This document shows positions 16,676 through 24,580 of a stretch of 37,821 nucleotides of DNA, piece by piece. The notes beneath the pieces were generated by a model. The model searched no databases. It saw only the letters and a program-made list of their open reading frames with translations, and had not been told where the DNA came from. Within the stretch, counting starts at the first letter, position 1; each line of letters starts with the position of its first letter. The stretch spans positions 1 to 37,821 of the forward strand of contig NZ_FRAV01000046.1 of assembly GCF_900142445.1 (NCBI RefSeq), given 5' to 3'. The position numbers and the translations under genes are program-made. The stretch comes from Chryseobacterium polytrichastri. Its GTDB lineage: Bacteria > Bacteroidota > Bacteroidia > Flavobacteriales > Weeksellaceae.

Positions 16676-16683
16676 AAAGAAAA
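16676..16683 (-). promoter_or_regulatory. Possible -7 box (TACATTTG) for the SDR gene
   Basis: On the minus strand TACATTTG fits TAnnTTTG, about 100 bases before the SDR start codon. No good -33 element is visible. Confidence 0.35.
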
Positions 16684-16703
16684 ATGAACTCTCTTAATTT
16701 AAT

Positions 16704-16756
16704 TTACAGCCGTAAATATTTTTACTTAAATTAAGAATAATGTTAATTTAAGTAAA
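16704..16756. promoter_or_regulatory. Inverted repeats in the SDR-susC divergent region, possible operators
   Basis: Two inverted repeats lie close together: TTTAC-agcc-GTAAA (16704-16717), and a perfect 14-bp pair TTTACTTAAATTAA (16721-16734) with TTAATTTAAGTAAA (16743-16756) across 8 bases. They sit between divergently transcribed genes in a 384-base gene-free stretch (16576-16959), the position expected of regulator-binding sites. No regulator gene is adjacent. The rest of the stretch holds only promoter-like boxes. Confidence 0.45.
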
Positions 16757-16931
16757 TGGTATTTGAATGAATATAATAAATTATCAATCAAGATGTGTAA
16801 AAACATATAATTATTTACATAGCATATTGTTATAATTCGGTTTGTTTATGGGGTGTTGGTGCTTGATATTGTTAATGTTTTTTTAATGAAAGCATAAGAA
16901 AGTGTTAACGAAAATAGCATTAAGTGCAATC

Positions 16932-16939
16932 TATTTTTG
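16932..16939 (+). promoter_or_regulatory. Probable -7 box (TATTTTTG) for the second susC
   Basis: TATTTTTG matches the Bacteroidota -7 consensus and ends 20 bases before the susC start codon, giving a short leader. The -33 region is not clear. Confidence 0.5.
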
Positions 16940-16959
16940 CATCTTAATAAAATGATGAC

Positions 16960-19851
16960 ATGAGTTTATTTAAAATCCCTGTCTCCGTATCTTACTTGGC
17001 AGGCCGGGGACTTTTAATTGGCGCAATATCTATTTCACCGATATTGCTATCCCAGCAAAAAAAGGACAGTTTAAAAGAAAAATCCATCGATGAAATTGTA
17101 GTTGTAGGATATGGAACACAGAAAAAGACAAAAGTTTCTGGCGCTGTTTCTGAAACTTCCCTTGATAAACTGAGCTCACGATCATTATCGGGAGTCGGAG
17201 AAGTGCTTCAGGGAAAAACTCCGGGAGTTACTGTCGTCAATGAAGGAGGAGATCCTAACGGTTCACCTAAAGTTAATATCCGTGGTTTGGGAGGAATCAA
17301 TGGAGAAACACCATTGTATGTTATAGACGGGGTAGTTTTTAACGGAACTCCTTCTATTAACCCGAATGATATCCAAGATATCTCTGTACTTAAAGATGCA
17401 TCGGCAGCTATTTATGGTGCGAGATCTTCGGGAGGAGTTATTCTGATCACTACAAAAAGAGGAAAAAAGGGAAGTCTGACTGTAGATTTTGATGTTAAGT
17501 ATGGTATTAACCAGGCTTGGAAGCTTAAGGAATCATTAAATGCAGCAGAATTTCAGGATGTCATGTATCAGGCATTTGAAAATGCAGGAAAATTGAACAA
17601 TTTACCATTGGCATTTAATGCAGAAAAATATCCTGATGGAAGAATTACAAGAACCGACTGGATGAAAGAAATCTTTCGTACAGGAATGATTCAGGAATAT
17701 AATGTTAATCTTAGTGGTGGAAGTGATAAATCCAGATTTTTTGTTGGAATGAACCATCGTAATCTGGAAGGTATCTTATTGAATACTCAAGCAAAACGAT
17801 ATAATTTCAGAGTTAATTCAGAGCATAAGGTAAAAGATTGGTTAATGATTGGGGAAAACATGTATTACAATTACTCCGATGGAAATACAGCCGACACCAA
17901 AAGCGGATATACCGGAGCTCTTGTGGCCGCAATGTATTATCCTCCAAATGTACCTGTGTATACACCAACAGGTGCTTTTTCAGGACTGCCAATTGACGTG
18001 GCAGGAGGTTATGGAGATATGATTAATCCCGTAGCGTATCTTAAAAGAATCAGTATCAGAAATCCTACACATGAGATTTTAATTAATCCGTATGCGGAAA
18101 TTAGTCTGGCAAAAGATTTTAAATTCCGATCTAATTTTTCACAAACATTCAGGCTTGGAAATATTAAAAATTTTACTGCCAGAGTGCCGGAAGTGGGGAA
18201 AATATTTGATACAAATAATTTAGAATATCAGTCGAACAATTCATCAACTGCTCTCGCAGAGCAACTTTTAACATATAAGATAGCCGCTAATAAGCACAAT
18301 TTTGACTTTCTGGCTGGTTTTACTTTCCAGAAAACAATTGATGAAGGTTTTTTAGCAAAAACCTATGATTTCAGAAGTGAGGCTGAAGCTTTTCAATATC
18401 TTCAGAATGCAGCAGACACAAACAGAGAGGCTTCCAGCTATCGGTACCAGCAGTCTTTAGTGTCTTATCTGGCAAGAGTTAATTATGATTATGCAGGTAA
18501 GTATATCGTCAGTTTGTTAGGGAGAAGAGATGGATCATCATTAGTAGCAAAGCATAACCGTTTTGCCAATTATTATGCAGTTTCCGGAGCTTGGGTAGTA
18601 TCTAAAGAAAATTTCATGAAGGATATTTCTTGGATTTCTATGTTTAAGATGAGAGGAAGTTACGGGATTTTAGGAAATCTTGGAGGTATTTCTTCACAAG
18701 CCGTAAACCCTTTAATGATTAGAGATAATAATATTATTTTCGGTCAGGATCCTTCTCAGAACATCGCTTATTACGCGACAATACGTCCTAATCCGGATTT
18801 AAAGTGGGGGAAATCTGAGCAGACGAACTTCGGCTTAGATGCTTCCTTTTTGCAAAACAGTCTTTCTCTACAGTTTGATTATTTCGTGAAAAATTCCAGA
18901 GATCAGATATTTAATGTAAGCTTACCAAGTACTTCGACTTATAATAGTCAGTATATCAATGCAGGGTTATTTCAGGATAAAGGATATGAATTAGGAATTA
19001 ATTATAACAGCAAAAGAACGGGAGATTTTTCGTATTCCATAGGAGCTACATTCAGTCAACTAAAAAATACGGTTAAACAACTGGCAGATGTAGACGAAAT
19101 TTTTATTAACACTAATGGCGTAAGAGGTGTTCTAAAACCTACCCGAATAAAAGTAGGAGAGTCGCTGTATTCTTATTACGGATATAAAACCGACGGTATT
19201 TTCCAGTCACAGGAAGAGGTCAATAATTATAAAGATGCTAATGGAAATCTTATACAGCCCAATGCAAAACCAGGTGATATCAAATTTCTGAAAAAAGAAG
19301 GAAATACAGGCGTTTTAAATAATAATGACTTTGTGAATCTTGGAAACCCTTATCCTAAATTTTCTTATGGGTTCTCCTATAATATGACCTGGAAGAGTTT
19401 TGATCTTAATGTATTTTTCCAAGGCGTGTATGGAAATAAAATTTTTAACGGTTTGAAGTTTATTTCATTAAATCCGGGCGGAACAGGACAGAATTATAAT
19501 ATGGACCGGGATATATTAAATGCGTGGACACCGCAAAATACCAATACCGATATTCCTAGATTAGTTCATGGAGATCCTAGTGGAAACTATTCAAAAGTAT
19601 CTGATTTTTATGTGGAAGACGGATCATATCTGAGGCTTAAAAACCTTACGGTAGGATATTCTTTACCAAAAGACCTTTACCAAAAGCTTAATATAAACAG
19701 ATTGAGAATTTATGTAACGACTAACAATTTGTTTACCATAACAAAATATACAGGCTTTGACCCTGAAGTAGGTATGGATTCTTATGGAGTAGATACGGGT
19801 AGATATCCACAAGCTCGTTCATTCATTTTCGGTATTGAAGCCGGATTATAA
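16960..19851 (+). CDS. SusC/RagA TonB-linked outer-membrane transporter (second)
   Basis: A 963-residue TonB-dependent barrel. A signal segment (LLIGAISISPILLSQQ) leads almost directly into a TonB-box-like DEIVVVGYGTQKKTKVSGAV and the plug (VLQGKTPGVTVVNEGGDPNG; VLKDASAAIYGARSSGGVILIT). It lacks the N-terminal carboxypeptidase-regulatory-like domain of the other SusC here. The barrel ends in FIFGIEAGL, without the terminal aromatic residue. It forms an operon with the SusD gene 26 bases downstream. The alkaline phosphatase fusion that follows suggests a phosphate-containing substrate, but that is inference. Confidence 0.95.
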   Translation: MSLFKIPVSVSYLAGRGLLIGAISISPILLSQQKKDSLKEKSIDEIVVVGYGTQKKTKVSGAVSETSLDKLSSRSLSGVGEVLQGKTPGVTVVNEGGDPNGSPKVNIRGLGGINGETPLYVIDGVVFNGTPSINPNDIQDISVLKDASAAIYGARSSGGVILITTKRGKKGSLTVDFDVKYGINQAWKLKESLNAAEFQDVMYQAFENAGKLNNLPLAFNAEKYPDGRITRTDWMKEIFRTGMIQEYNVNLSGGSDKSRFFVGMNHRNLEGILLNTQAKRYNFRVNSEHKVKDWLMIGENMYYNYSDGNTADTKSGYTGALVAAMYYPPNVPVYTPTGAFSGLPIDVAGGYGDMINPVAYLKRISIRNPTHEILINPYAEISLAKDFKFRSNFSQTFRLGNIKNFTARVPEVGKIFDTNNLEYQSNNSSTALAEQLLTYKIAANKHNFDFLAGFTFQKTIDEGFLAKTYDFRSEAEAFQYLQNAADTNREASSYRYQQSLVSYLARVNYDYAGKYIVSLLGRRDGSSLVAKHNRFANYYAVSGAWVVSKENFMKDISWISMFKMRGSYGILGNLGGISSQAVNPLMIRDNNIIFGQDPSQNIAYYATIRPNPDLKWGKSEQTNFGLDASFLQNSLSLQFDYFVKNSRDQIFNVSLPSTSTYNSQYINAGLFQDKGYELGINYNSKRTGDFSYSIGATFSQLKNTVKQLADVDEIFINTNGVRGVLKPTRIKVGESLYSYYGYKTDGIFQSQEEVNNYKDANGNLIQPNAKPGDIKFLKKEGNTGVLNNNDFVNLGNPYPKFSYGFSYNMTWKSFDLNVFFQGVYGNKIFNGLKFISLNPGGTGQNYNMDRDILNAWTPQNTNTDIPRLVHGDPSGNYSKVSDFYVEDGSYLRLKNLTVGYSLPKDLYQKLNINRLRIYVTTNNLFTITKYTGFDPEVGMDSYGVDTGRYPQARSFIFGIEAGL

Positions 19852-19877
19852 TTTTTTAACGATTAAAATAATAAAAG

Positions 19878-21386
19878 ATGAAATTTTTATATAAAATTAT
19901 ACTGATATCAGGAATTGCAGCTACAACATTATCATGTACCAATGAGCTGGATGTTCAGCCTGAAGGCACTCCTACAGAATCCAGCTTCTGGAAAACAGAG
20001 AATGATCTTATCACAGGAGCTAACGCGATGTATAAGCCTTTGTTTGATGGAGAATTTTACGGAAGAGGTTTGTTTTGGTTCATCAATGCCAGTGATGATA
20101 TGGTAACAGGAAGAGCAAGAAGTGAGGCTGATAATGCTAAAAACTTTAGCAGTAATTACATTGCAGCGGGAGACCTTGAAACACAGTGGAATAAAAGATA
20201 TAGTGTGATCGGAGTTGCCAACCGCGTGATCAGGAATATTGATAATATTCAGACTTCAGTAGCGGTAAAAAATAAATATCTCGGTGAAGCCTTGTTTATG
20301 AGCAGTCGTATGTATTTTGAATTGGCCTATAATTATGGGAACGAGAAAGCCGGAATTCCTATTATAGACCGTACAAAAGAACCTGATCCAAATCCAATTC
20401 CCAGAGCTACGAATGTTATGGAGAATTACAATTATATTGTAAATGACCTTAAAAAAGCAGCCGAATTATTGCCTAAACAGGAAGATCTGCCTGCAAAAGA
20501 TTTTGGAAGACCTCATAAAGCAGCGGCATGGGCACTTTTAGCAAAAGTATACCTGTTTATGAAAGATTATCAGAATGCTGCTTTCTGGGCTAATGAAGTA
20601 ATGACACAGGGAAACAGAGCATTGCTGGTAAATTATGCAGATGTTTTCAAATCTGAAAATAATTACAGCTCAGAATATATCTGGTCTATTCCGGGAACGC
20701 CGAAGTTTACATCTTGGGGAAGTATTCTTCCGGGCGTGATGCTGGAAAATAAAGGTTGGGGAGAATATAACGGTTGGGGATATTTTCAACCGACAAAAGA
20801 ATTGTACGATGAATATGAAGCAGGGGACAAAAGAAGAAGTGCAACCGTGCTGAGGTTGGGGGACACCTTTACCTTTAACGGCACTCAAAGAACTTACGCT
20901 TCTACCAATTCTCTTACAGGATATCAGTTTAATAAATATATGGATGCTTTTAAATATCCTTTAAATAGTGGACATGTAAGCGCCAATGGAGATTATCCGT
21001 GTACGGATCTTGCAGTTCCGATTATGCGTTATGCTGAGGTAATTCTTATCAAAGCAGAAGCCAAAATCATGTTGGGGCAAAATGCTGATCAGGAAATCAA
21101 TATGATTAGAACTCGTGCAGGCTTAACTCCTAAAAATGGATGTACACTGGCTGATCTTAAACATGAAAGGCGTTGCGAATTAGCAGGTGAATGGGCAGAC
21201 AGACACAGAGATTTGGTGCGTTGGGGAGATGCTAAAAATGTTTATGCACAGCCTCTTCATGGGATAAGCGGACAGCAGGTCTGGGCAGTAAGAAATTTTA
21301 ATCCTGCTATACATAATGTATGGGCAGTACCACAGGTTGAAATTGTCAACAGCCACGGAATCATTAAACAAAATGAAGGTTGGTAA
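19878..21386 (+). CDS. SusD/RagB family outer-membrane lipoprotein (second)
   Basis: A 502-residue surface lipoprotein with lipobox TLSC (Cys20) and mature start TNELDVQPEGTPTESSFWKTENDL, the classic SusD opening. Canonical C-terminal features are present: MRYAEVILIKAEA, then the RTRAGL and ERRCELAGEWADRHRDLVRWG segments. It belongs to the classical SusD_RagB/SusD-like_3 architecture, unlike the SusD-like_2 type at 9138-10613. It is paired with the SusC ending 26 bases upstream. A strong hairpin with a T tract follows its stop, which would reduce transcription into the phosphatase gene. Confidence 0.95.
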   Translation: MKFLYKIILISGIAATTLSCTNELDVQPEGTPTESSFWKTENDLITGANAMYKPLFDGEFYGRGLFWFINASDDMVTGRARSEADNAKNFSSNYIAAGDLETQWNKRYSVIGVANRVIRNIDNIQTSVAVKNKYLGEALFMSSRMYFELAYNYGNEKAGIPIIDRTKEPDPNPIPRATNVMENYNYIVNDLKKAAELLPKQEDLPAKDFGRPHKAAAWALLAKVYLFMKDYQNAAFWANEVMTQGNRALLVNYADVFKSENNYSSEYIWSIPGTPKFTSWGSILPGVMLENKGWGEYNGWGYFQPTKELYDEYEAGDKRRSATVLRLGDTFTFNGTQRTYASTNSLTGYQFNKYMDAFKYPLNSGHVSANGDYPCTDLAVPIMRYAEVILIKAEAKIMLGQNADQEINMIRTRAGLTPKNGCTLADLKHERRCELAGEWADRHRDLVRWGDAKNVYAQPLHGISGQQVWAVRNFNPAIHNVWAVPQVEIVNSHGIIKQNEGW

Positions 21387-21409
21387 TCATATAATATAAC
21401 AATAAATGT

Positions 21410-21452
21410 AAGCAGTATCACTACAGAAACTTCTGTAGTAATACCGCTTTTT
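21410..21452 (+). terminator. Intrinsic terminator or attenuator between susD and the phosphatase gene
   Basis: AAGCAGTATCACTACAGAA and TTCTGTAGTAATACCGCTT form a long stem with two or three mismatches and a 2-base inner loop, followed by TTT. It begins 24 bases after the susD stop and ends 10 bases before the next start codon, so the phosphatase either depends on read-through or has weak expression from this operon. Confidence 0.8.
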
Positions 21453-21462
21453 AATAAAAATT

Positions 21463-23289
21463 ATGAAAAAGGTAAAAGTTTTGATGCTAGCAGCCCTAGC
21501 TTTTTTTTCTAAAAGTCAGGCTCAGAATTATTTAAACTATAATGCGAGCAATGCGCATTCGCATAATGATTATATGCAGGAGATTCCTTTTTGGGAAGCG
21601 TATTATGCCAATTTTGGATCTATTGAAGCAGATGTTTTTTTAGTAAAAGATCAATTATGGGTAGCTCACACAGAAAAAGAATTATCGCCTGATAGAACCT
21701 TAGAAAATCTTTATCTGGATCCTATTTCAAAACAGATTAAACTGAACAAAGGAAATATTTATCCAGATACGAAAAAAAAGTTACAGCTCCTTATTGATAT
21801 TAAACTAGATTATAAAACGAGTCTGAATGCATTAATTAAGACATTGAAAAAATATCCTGAAATTACAGGAAACAACGGAATTAAAATAGTAATTACAGGT
21901 GGAAGACCAGAACCTTCTGATTTTAAAAATTATCCAAGCTACCTTTATTTTGATGGTGATTTAGATAAGAATTATACATCGGATGAGCTGAAGCGGATTG
22001 GGCTTTTCAGTGCAGATTTACCACAATTGGTAAAATGGAATGGAAAAGGAATTCCAAGAGATGAAGAAACAGACAAGATTAAAAAGGCTGTGGAAAAAGC
22101 ACACGCTCAACAAAAGTCTATACGATTTTACGGAGCTCCTGATTTTACGAATGCTTGGGTAAATCTTATGGATTTAGGAGTAGACTATATCAATACCGAC
22201 CATATTCCGGATCTCAAGAAATTTATGAATACTATTCCTAAAAATTTCTATAAAAATACAAAAGAGTACAGCACTTATTCTCCCACTTATAAAACAGACG
22301 GAATCAGCAAAAAAGTAAAAAATGTGATTCTCCTGATTCCTGACGGTACTTCTTTACCTCAATATTATGCAGCCTTCACCGCGAATAAAGGAAAGCTGAA
22401 TGTGTTTAATATGAAAGCTACAGGATTGTCTAAAACAAATTCATCGAATGCTTATATTACCGATTCAGCTCCAGGGTCAACGGCTTTTGCAACGGGCGTA
22501 AAAACAAAAAATACTTTTGTAGGTGTTGATGGAGCAGGAAAAGCGCTGGCACAGATTCCGGATATTATTGCAGAGAAAGGAATGGTTTCAGGACTCATTT
22601 CTACAGGAGATATTACCGATGCTACACCCGCAGATTTTTATGCACATTCTGATAATAGAAACAATTCTGAACCTATTTTGAAAGATTTTGTGAACTCTAA
22701 AACAAAGATCTTGATTGGCGGCCCAACAAGTGGATTGTCACAAGAGAATAGGCAAAAAATAAAAGATGCTAAGATTGACTTATTTGAAGATTTGAAATCG
22801 GTTAATAAAATCAATAACCGAACATTGGTGATTGATCCTTTAGCTTCAAAAAGAATAACTGATGGCAGGGGAAACTGGCTTGCTGATGCTTTTGATCTAA
22901 CTTTAAATGATTTAAAAGAAAATAAAAAAGGTTTTTTTATGATGGTAGAAGCTTCCCAAACAGATGGAGGCGGACATAGTAATAATCTGGAGCAGCTGGT
23001 TACCGAGTTGTTAGATTTTGATGAGGTAGTGGGAAAAGCCATGAAGTTTGCAGATGAAAATAAAGAAACATTAGTCATTGTGGTGGGCGATCATGAAACA
23101 GGAGGGTTGACGCTCTTAGACGGAAGTTTAAAAGATGGTTGGGTATTTGGTAATTTTAGTACCAATGATCATACCTCTATTCCGGCAAGTGTATTTGCGT
23201 ATGGTCCCAATTCTAAAGAGTTTACCGGATTATTTGAGAATACGGAAATCTTCAATAAAATACTGCAAGCCTACGGAATCCGAAAGTAA
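21463..23289 (+). CDS. Phosphodiesterase-like and alkaline phosphatase fusion protein
   Basis: A 608-residue exported two-domain protein; signal peptide 1-20 (ends AQ). Residues about 28-262 look like a PLC-like/GDPD-superfamily phosphodiesterase of the AIM6-like type: AHSHNDY (His32, His34), EADVF (56-60), VAHT (His69), and a later VDYINTDHIPDL. Residues about 285-608 are a PhoA-type alkaline phosphatase: LIPDGTS (291-297), catalytic-serine motif TDSAPGSTAFATGVKT (Ser335), DITDATPA, TDGGGHSNN and GDHETGG. Together the domains could cleave a phosphodiester and then the resulting monoester, giving free phosphate. It follows SusC and SusD on the same strand, after a terminator-like hairpin. The AP assignment is firm; the N-terminal domain is a family-level reading. 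Confidence 0.88.
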   Translation: MKKVKVLMLAALAFFSKSQAQNYLNYNASNAHSHNDYMQEIPFWEAYYANFGSIEADVFLVKDQLWVAHTEKELSPDRTLENLYLDPISKQIKLNKGNIYPDTKKKLQLLIDIKLDYKTSLNALIKTLKKYPEITGNNGIKIVITGGRPEPSDFKNYPSYLYFDGDLDKNYTSDELKRIGLFSADLPQLVKWNGKGIPRDEETDKIKKAVEKAHAQQKSIRFYGAPDFTNAWVNLMDLGVDYINTDHIPDLKKFMNTIPKNFYKNTKEYSTYSPTYKTDGISKKVKNVILLIPDGTSLPQYYAAFTANKGKLNVFNMKATGLSKTNSSNAYITDSAPGSTAFATGVKTKNTFVGVDGAGKALAQIPDIIAEKGMVSGLISTGDITDATPADFYAHSDNRNNSEPILKDFVNSKTKILIGGPTSGLSQENRQKIKDAKIDLFEDLKSVNKINNRTLVIDPLASKRITDGRGNWLADAFDLTLNDLKENKKGFFMMVEASQTDGGGHSNNLEQLVTELLDFDEVVGKAMKFADENKETLVIVVGDHETGGLTLLDGSLKDGWVFGNFSTNDHTSIPASVFAYGPNSKEFTGLFENTEIFNKILQAYGIRK

Positions 23290-23306
23290 AACAGATATTC
23301 ACAAAT

Positions 23307-23327
23307 TGTGGATAACTCTGTGGATAA
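23307..23327 (-). promoter_or_regulatory. Two perfect DnaA-box sequences in tandem
   Basis: TGTGGATAA occurs at 23307-23315 and again at 23319-23327, i.e. two copies of the consensus DnaA box TTATCCACA on the minus strand, in the same direction and 12 bases apart. They lie in a 103-base gap between convergent genes. Neither dnaA nor other replication genes are nearby, so a role in origin function or DnaA titration is open. Confidence 0.5.
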
Positions 23328-23350
23328 GTGTGTGAGTAAAGATAAATAGA

Positions 23351-23379
23351 AATGAGCAGAATAAAATATTCTGCTCATT
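23351..23379. terminator. Bidirectional hairpin between convergent genes
   Basis: A perfect 13-bp stem (AATGAGCAGAATA with TATTCTGCTCATT) and a 3-base AAA loop sits between the phosphatase gene (plus) and the secreted hypothetical gene (minus). The T runs after the stem are short, so termination efficiency is uncertain, but the position fits a shared terminator. Confidence 0.7.
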
Positions 23380-23392
23380 ATGTTTTTGATAA

Positions 23393-24058
23393 TCAATATG
23401 TAATTTCCTTTTTTGAATCGGGAATTTTAAATTTGTTTTCCCCAATCCTGAAATCGTCCATTTTTATTAAGGGGCTAAATTTGTGGAAAAACTCATTGTG
23501 TACATCTTTCGGGATTTTTCTATCCTCATCTCCATCACAGTCAGAATACTTTTCATCAATGATGACTTTTCCTGTTGAAAAATTGATGTCATTTAGAAAA
23601 TTAAATTCACAGGTATCATCAAATGTATTGAGTGCACCAATCAGATAAAAATCTCCATTTTGAAATCTAAACGTATGCTTGCTTGTATCGGTGTGTCTGG
23701 AATTGGTGAAGAAGGATTGTAAAATGACAAGACAGTTGTTTTTTATACTTACTTCAAGTTGATTACTTTCCGGATAAAACCCTGCTTCACTTGATTCAAG
23801 CAAAGATGAGTTTTCCTTCCAGATTTTAAGCTTTCCATTGATTTTTTTAAGGATATAAAACTTTCTTTTGTAGCCTTGATATTCAATTTTTTCACCGGTA
23901 TTATAGACGATTACGGTTTCGTTAAGTTCATCTTTATCCAAATCTCCTTCTGTTTCTAAAACCTTTGTAGCATTTTTAGGAACAGAAAAATCTTTCAACT
24001 CCTGAGCATGAAGAATTGAGATTAGTAAAATGAAGAAAAAAGGCAGCCACTTTTTCAT
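23393..24058 (-). CDS. Secreted hypothetical protein
   Basis: An exported protein of 221 residues if started at the Met that opens the signal peptide (MKKWLPFFFILLISILHAQ). A start nine codons upstream (24085) is possible but would place nine polar residues ahead of the signal peptide and overlap the preceding gene, so the inner start is preferred. The mature part has LETEGDLDKDELNETVIVYN, which looks like an FG-GAP/EF-hand-like Asp-rich loop, as in VCBS-type 'DxDxDG' proteins, and later DCDGDED. Such loops often bind calcium. The family is not recognised. It follows another small secreted protein gene by 16 bases, so the pair is probably co-expressed. Confidence 0.7.
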   Translation of the reverse strand: MKKWLPFFFILLISILHAQELKDFSVPKNATKVLETEGDLDKDELNETVIVYNTGEKIEYQGYKRKFYILKKINGKLKIWKENSSLLESSEAGFYPESNQLEVSIKNNCLVILQSFFTNSRHTDTSKHTFRFQNGDFYLIGALNTFDDTCEFNFLNDINFSTGKVIIDEKYSDCDGDEDRKIPKDVHNEFFHKFSPLIKMDDFRIGENKFKIPDSKKEITY

Positions 24059-24074
24059 GTAAGTACGATTGGAA

Positions 24075-24560
24075 TTATTGCCCAAAATCTTCTTTCTTCA
24101 CCTCTGTGTCTTGAAGATTACATAGACAGCCTTTAAAGGTTTTATAAATGCCTGTAATCTCAGTTTCTTTACCTTTGCTGTCGGTCACAGTAATACCTGT
24201 AGAAAATGATTCATCTTCTGCAGAGTAGGTTCTGGAAATTAAATAGCTGTAGTTGTTATTTGTGAAGGATAAATAATCAAGACTCATTCCTGCATTCTGT
24301 TTTCCGCCGCCTCTATGATAAGATTTGTAGGTAAATTGCTTCCAGCTGTCTTTGTTCCTGCTTTTTGGAAATTCCATTTCAACAGTATTTTTGTTTCCAA
24401 ATCGATACTGAATATATTGGTTCTGCTTGTCTTTTACTAAAGACATCTTTTTTCCATTTTTCGTTTCAAATGAATAAATGACTTCTTCGTTAGGCAACAG
24501 ATATTGTGCCCAAAATGAAACAGGAATTAGAAAAGCGAAAATGATTACATATTTTTTCAT
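24075..24560 (-). CDS. Secreted hypothetical protein
   Basis: A 161-residue protein with signal peptide (YVIIFAFLIPVSFWAQ). The mature part has several beta-like stretches (EEVIYSFETKNGKKMSLVKD; QYIQYRFGNKNTVEMEFP) and ends with a short cysteine-containing tail (FKGCLCNLQDTEVKKEDFG). The family is not recognised; I see no catalytic motif. It follows aroA on the same strand by 20 bases and precedes another secreted unknown, so it may be expressed from the aroA transcript. Its pairing with the next gene suggests a shared extracytoplasmic task that cannot be named from sequence. Confidence 0.7.
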   Translation of the reverse strand: MKKYVIIFAFLIPVSFWAQYLLPNEEVIYSFETKNGKKMSLVKDKQNQYIQYRFGNKNTVEMEFPKSRNKDSWKQFTYKSYHRGGGKQNAGMSLDYLSFTNNNYSYLISRTYSAEDESFSTGITVTDSKGKETEITGIYKTFKGCLCNLQDTEVKKEDFGQ

Positions 24561-24580
24561 TGAATGGTCACAACTTCAAA

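Noticed and set aside
22638..23078. 146-codon frame antisense to the phosphatase gene
   Set aside because: It lies fully inside a well-supported gene on the other strand and the product is low-complexity Ser, Leu and Lys.
23290..23392. Chromosomal origin of replication
   Set aside because: Two DnaA boxes are present, but there is no array of boxes, no clear AT-rich unwinding region and no replication gene; kept only as a finding.
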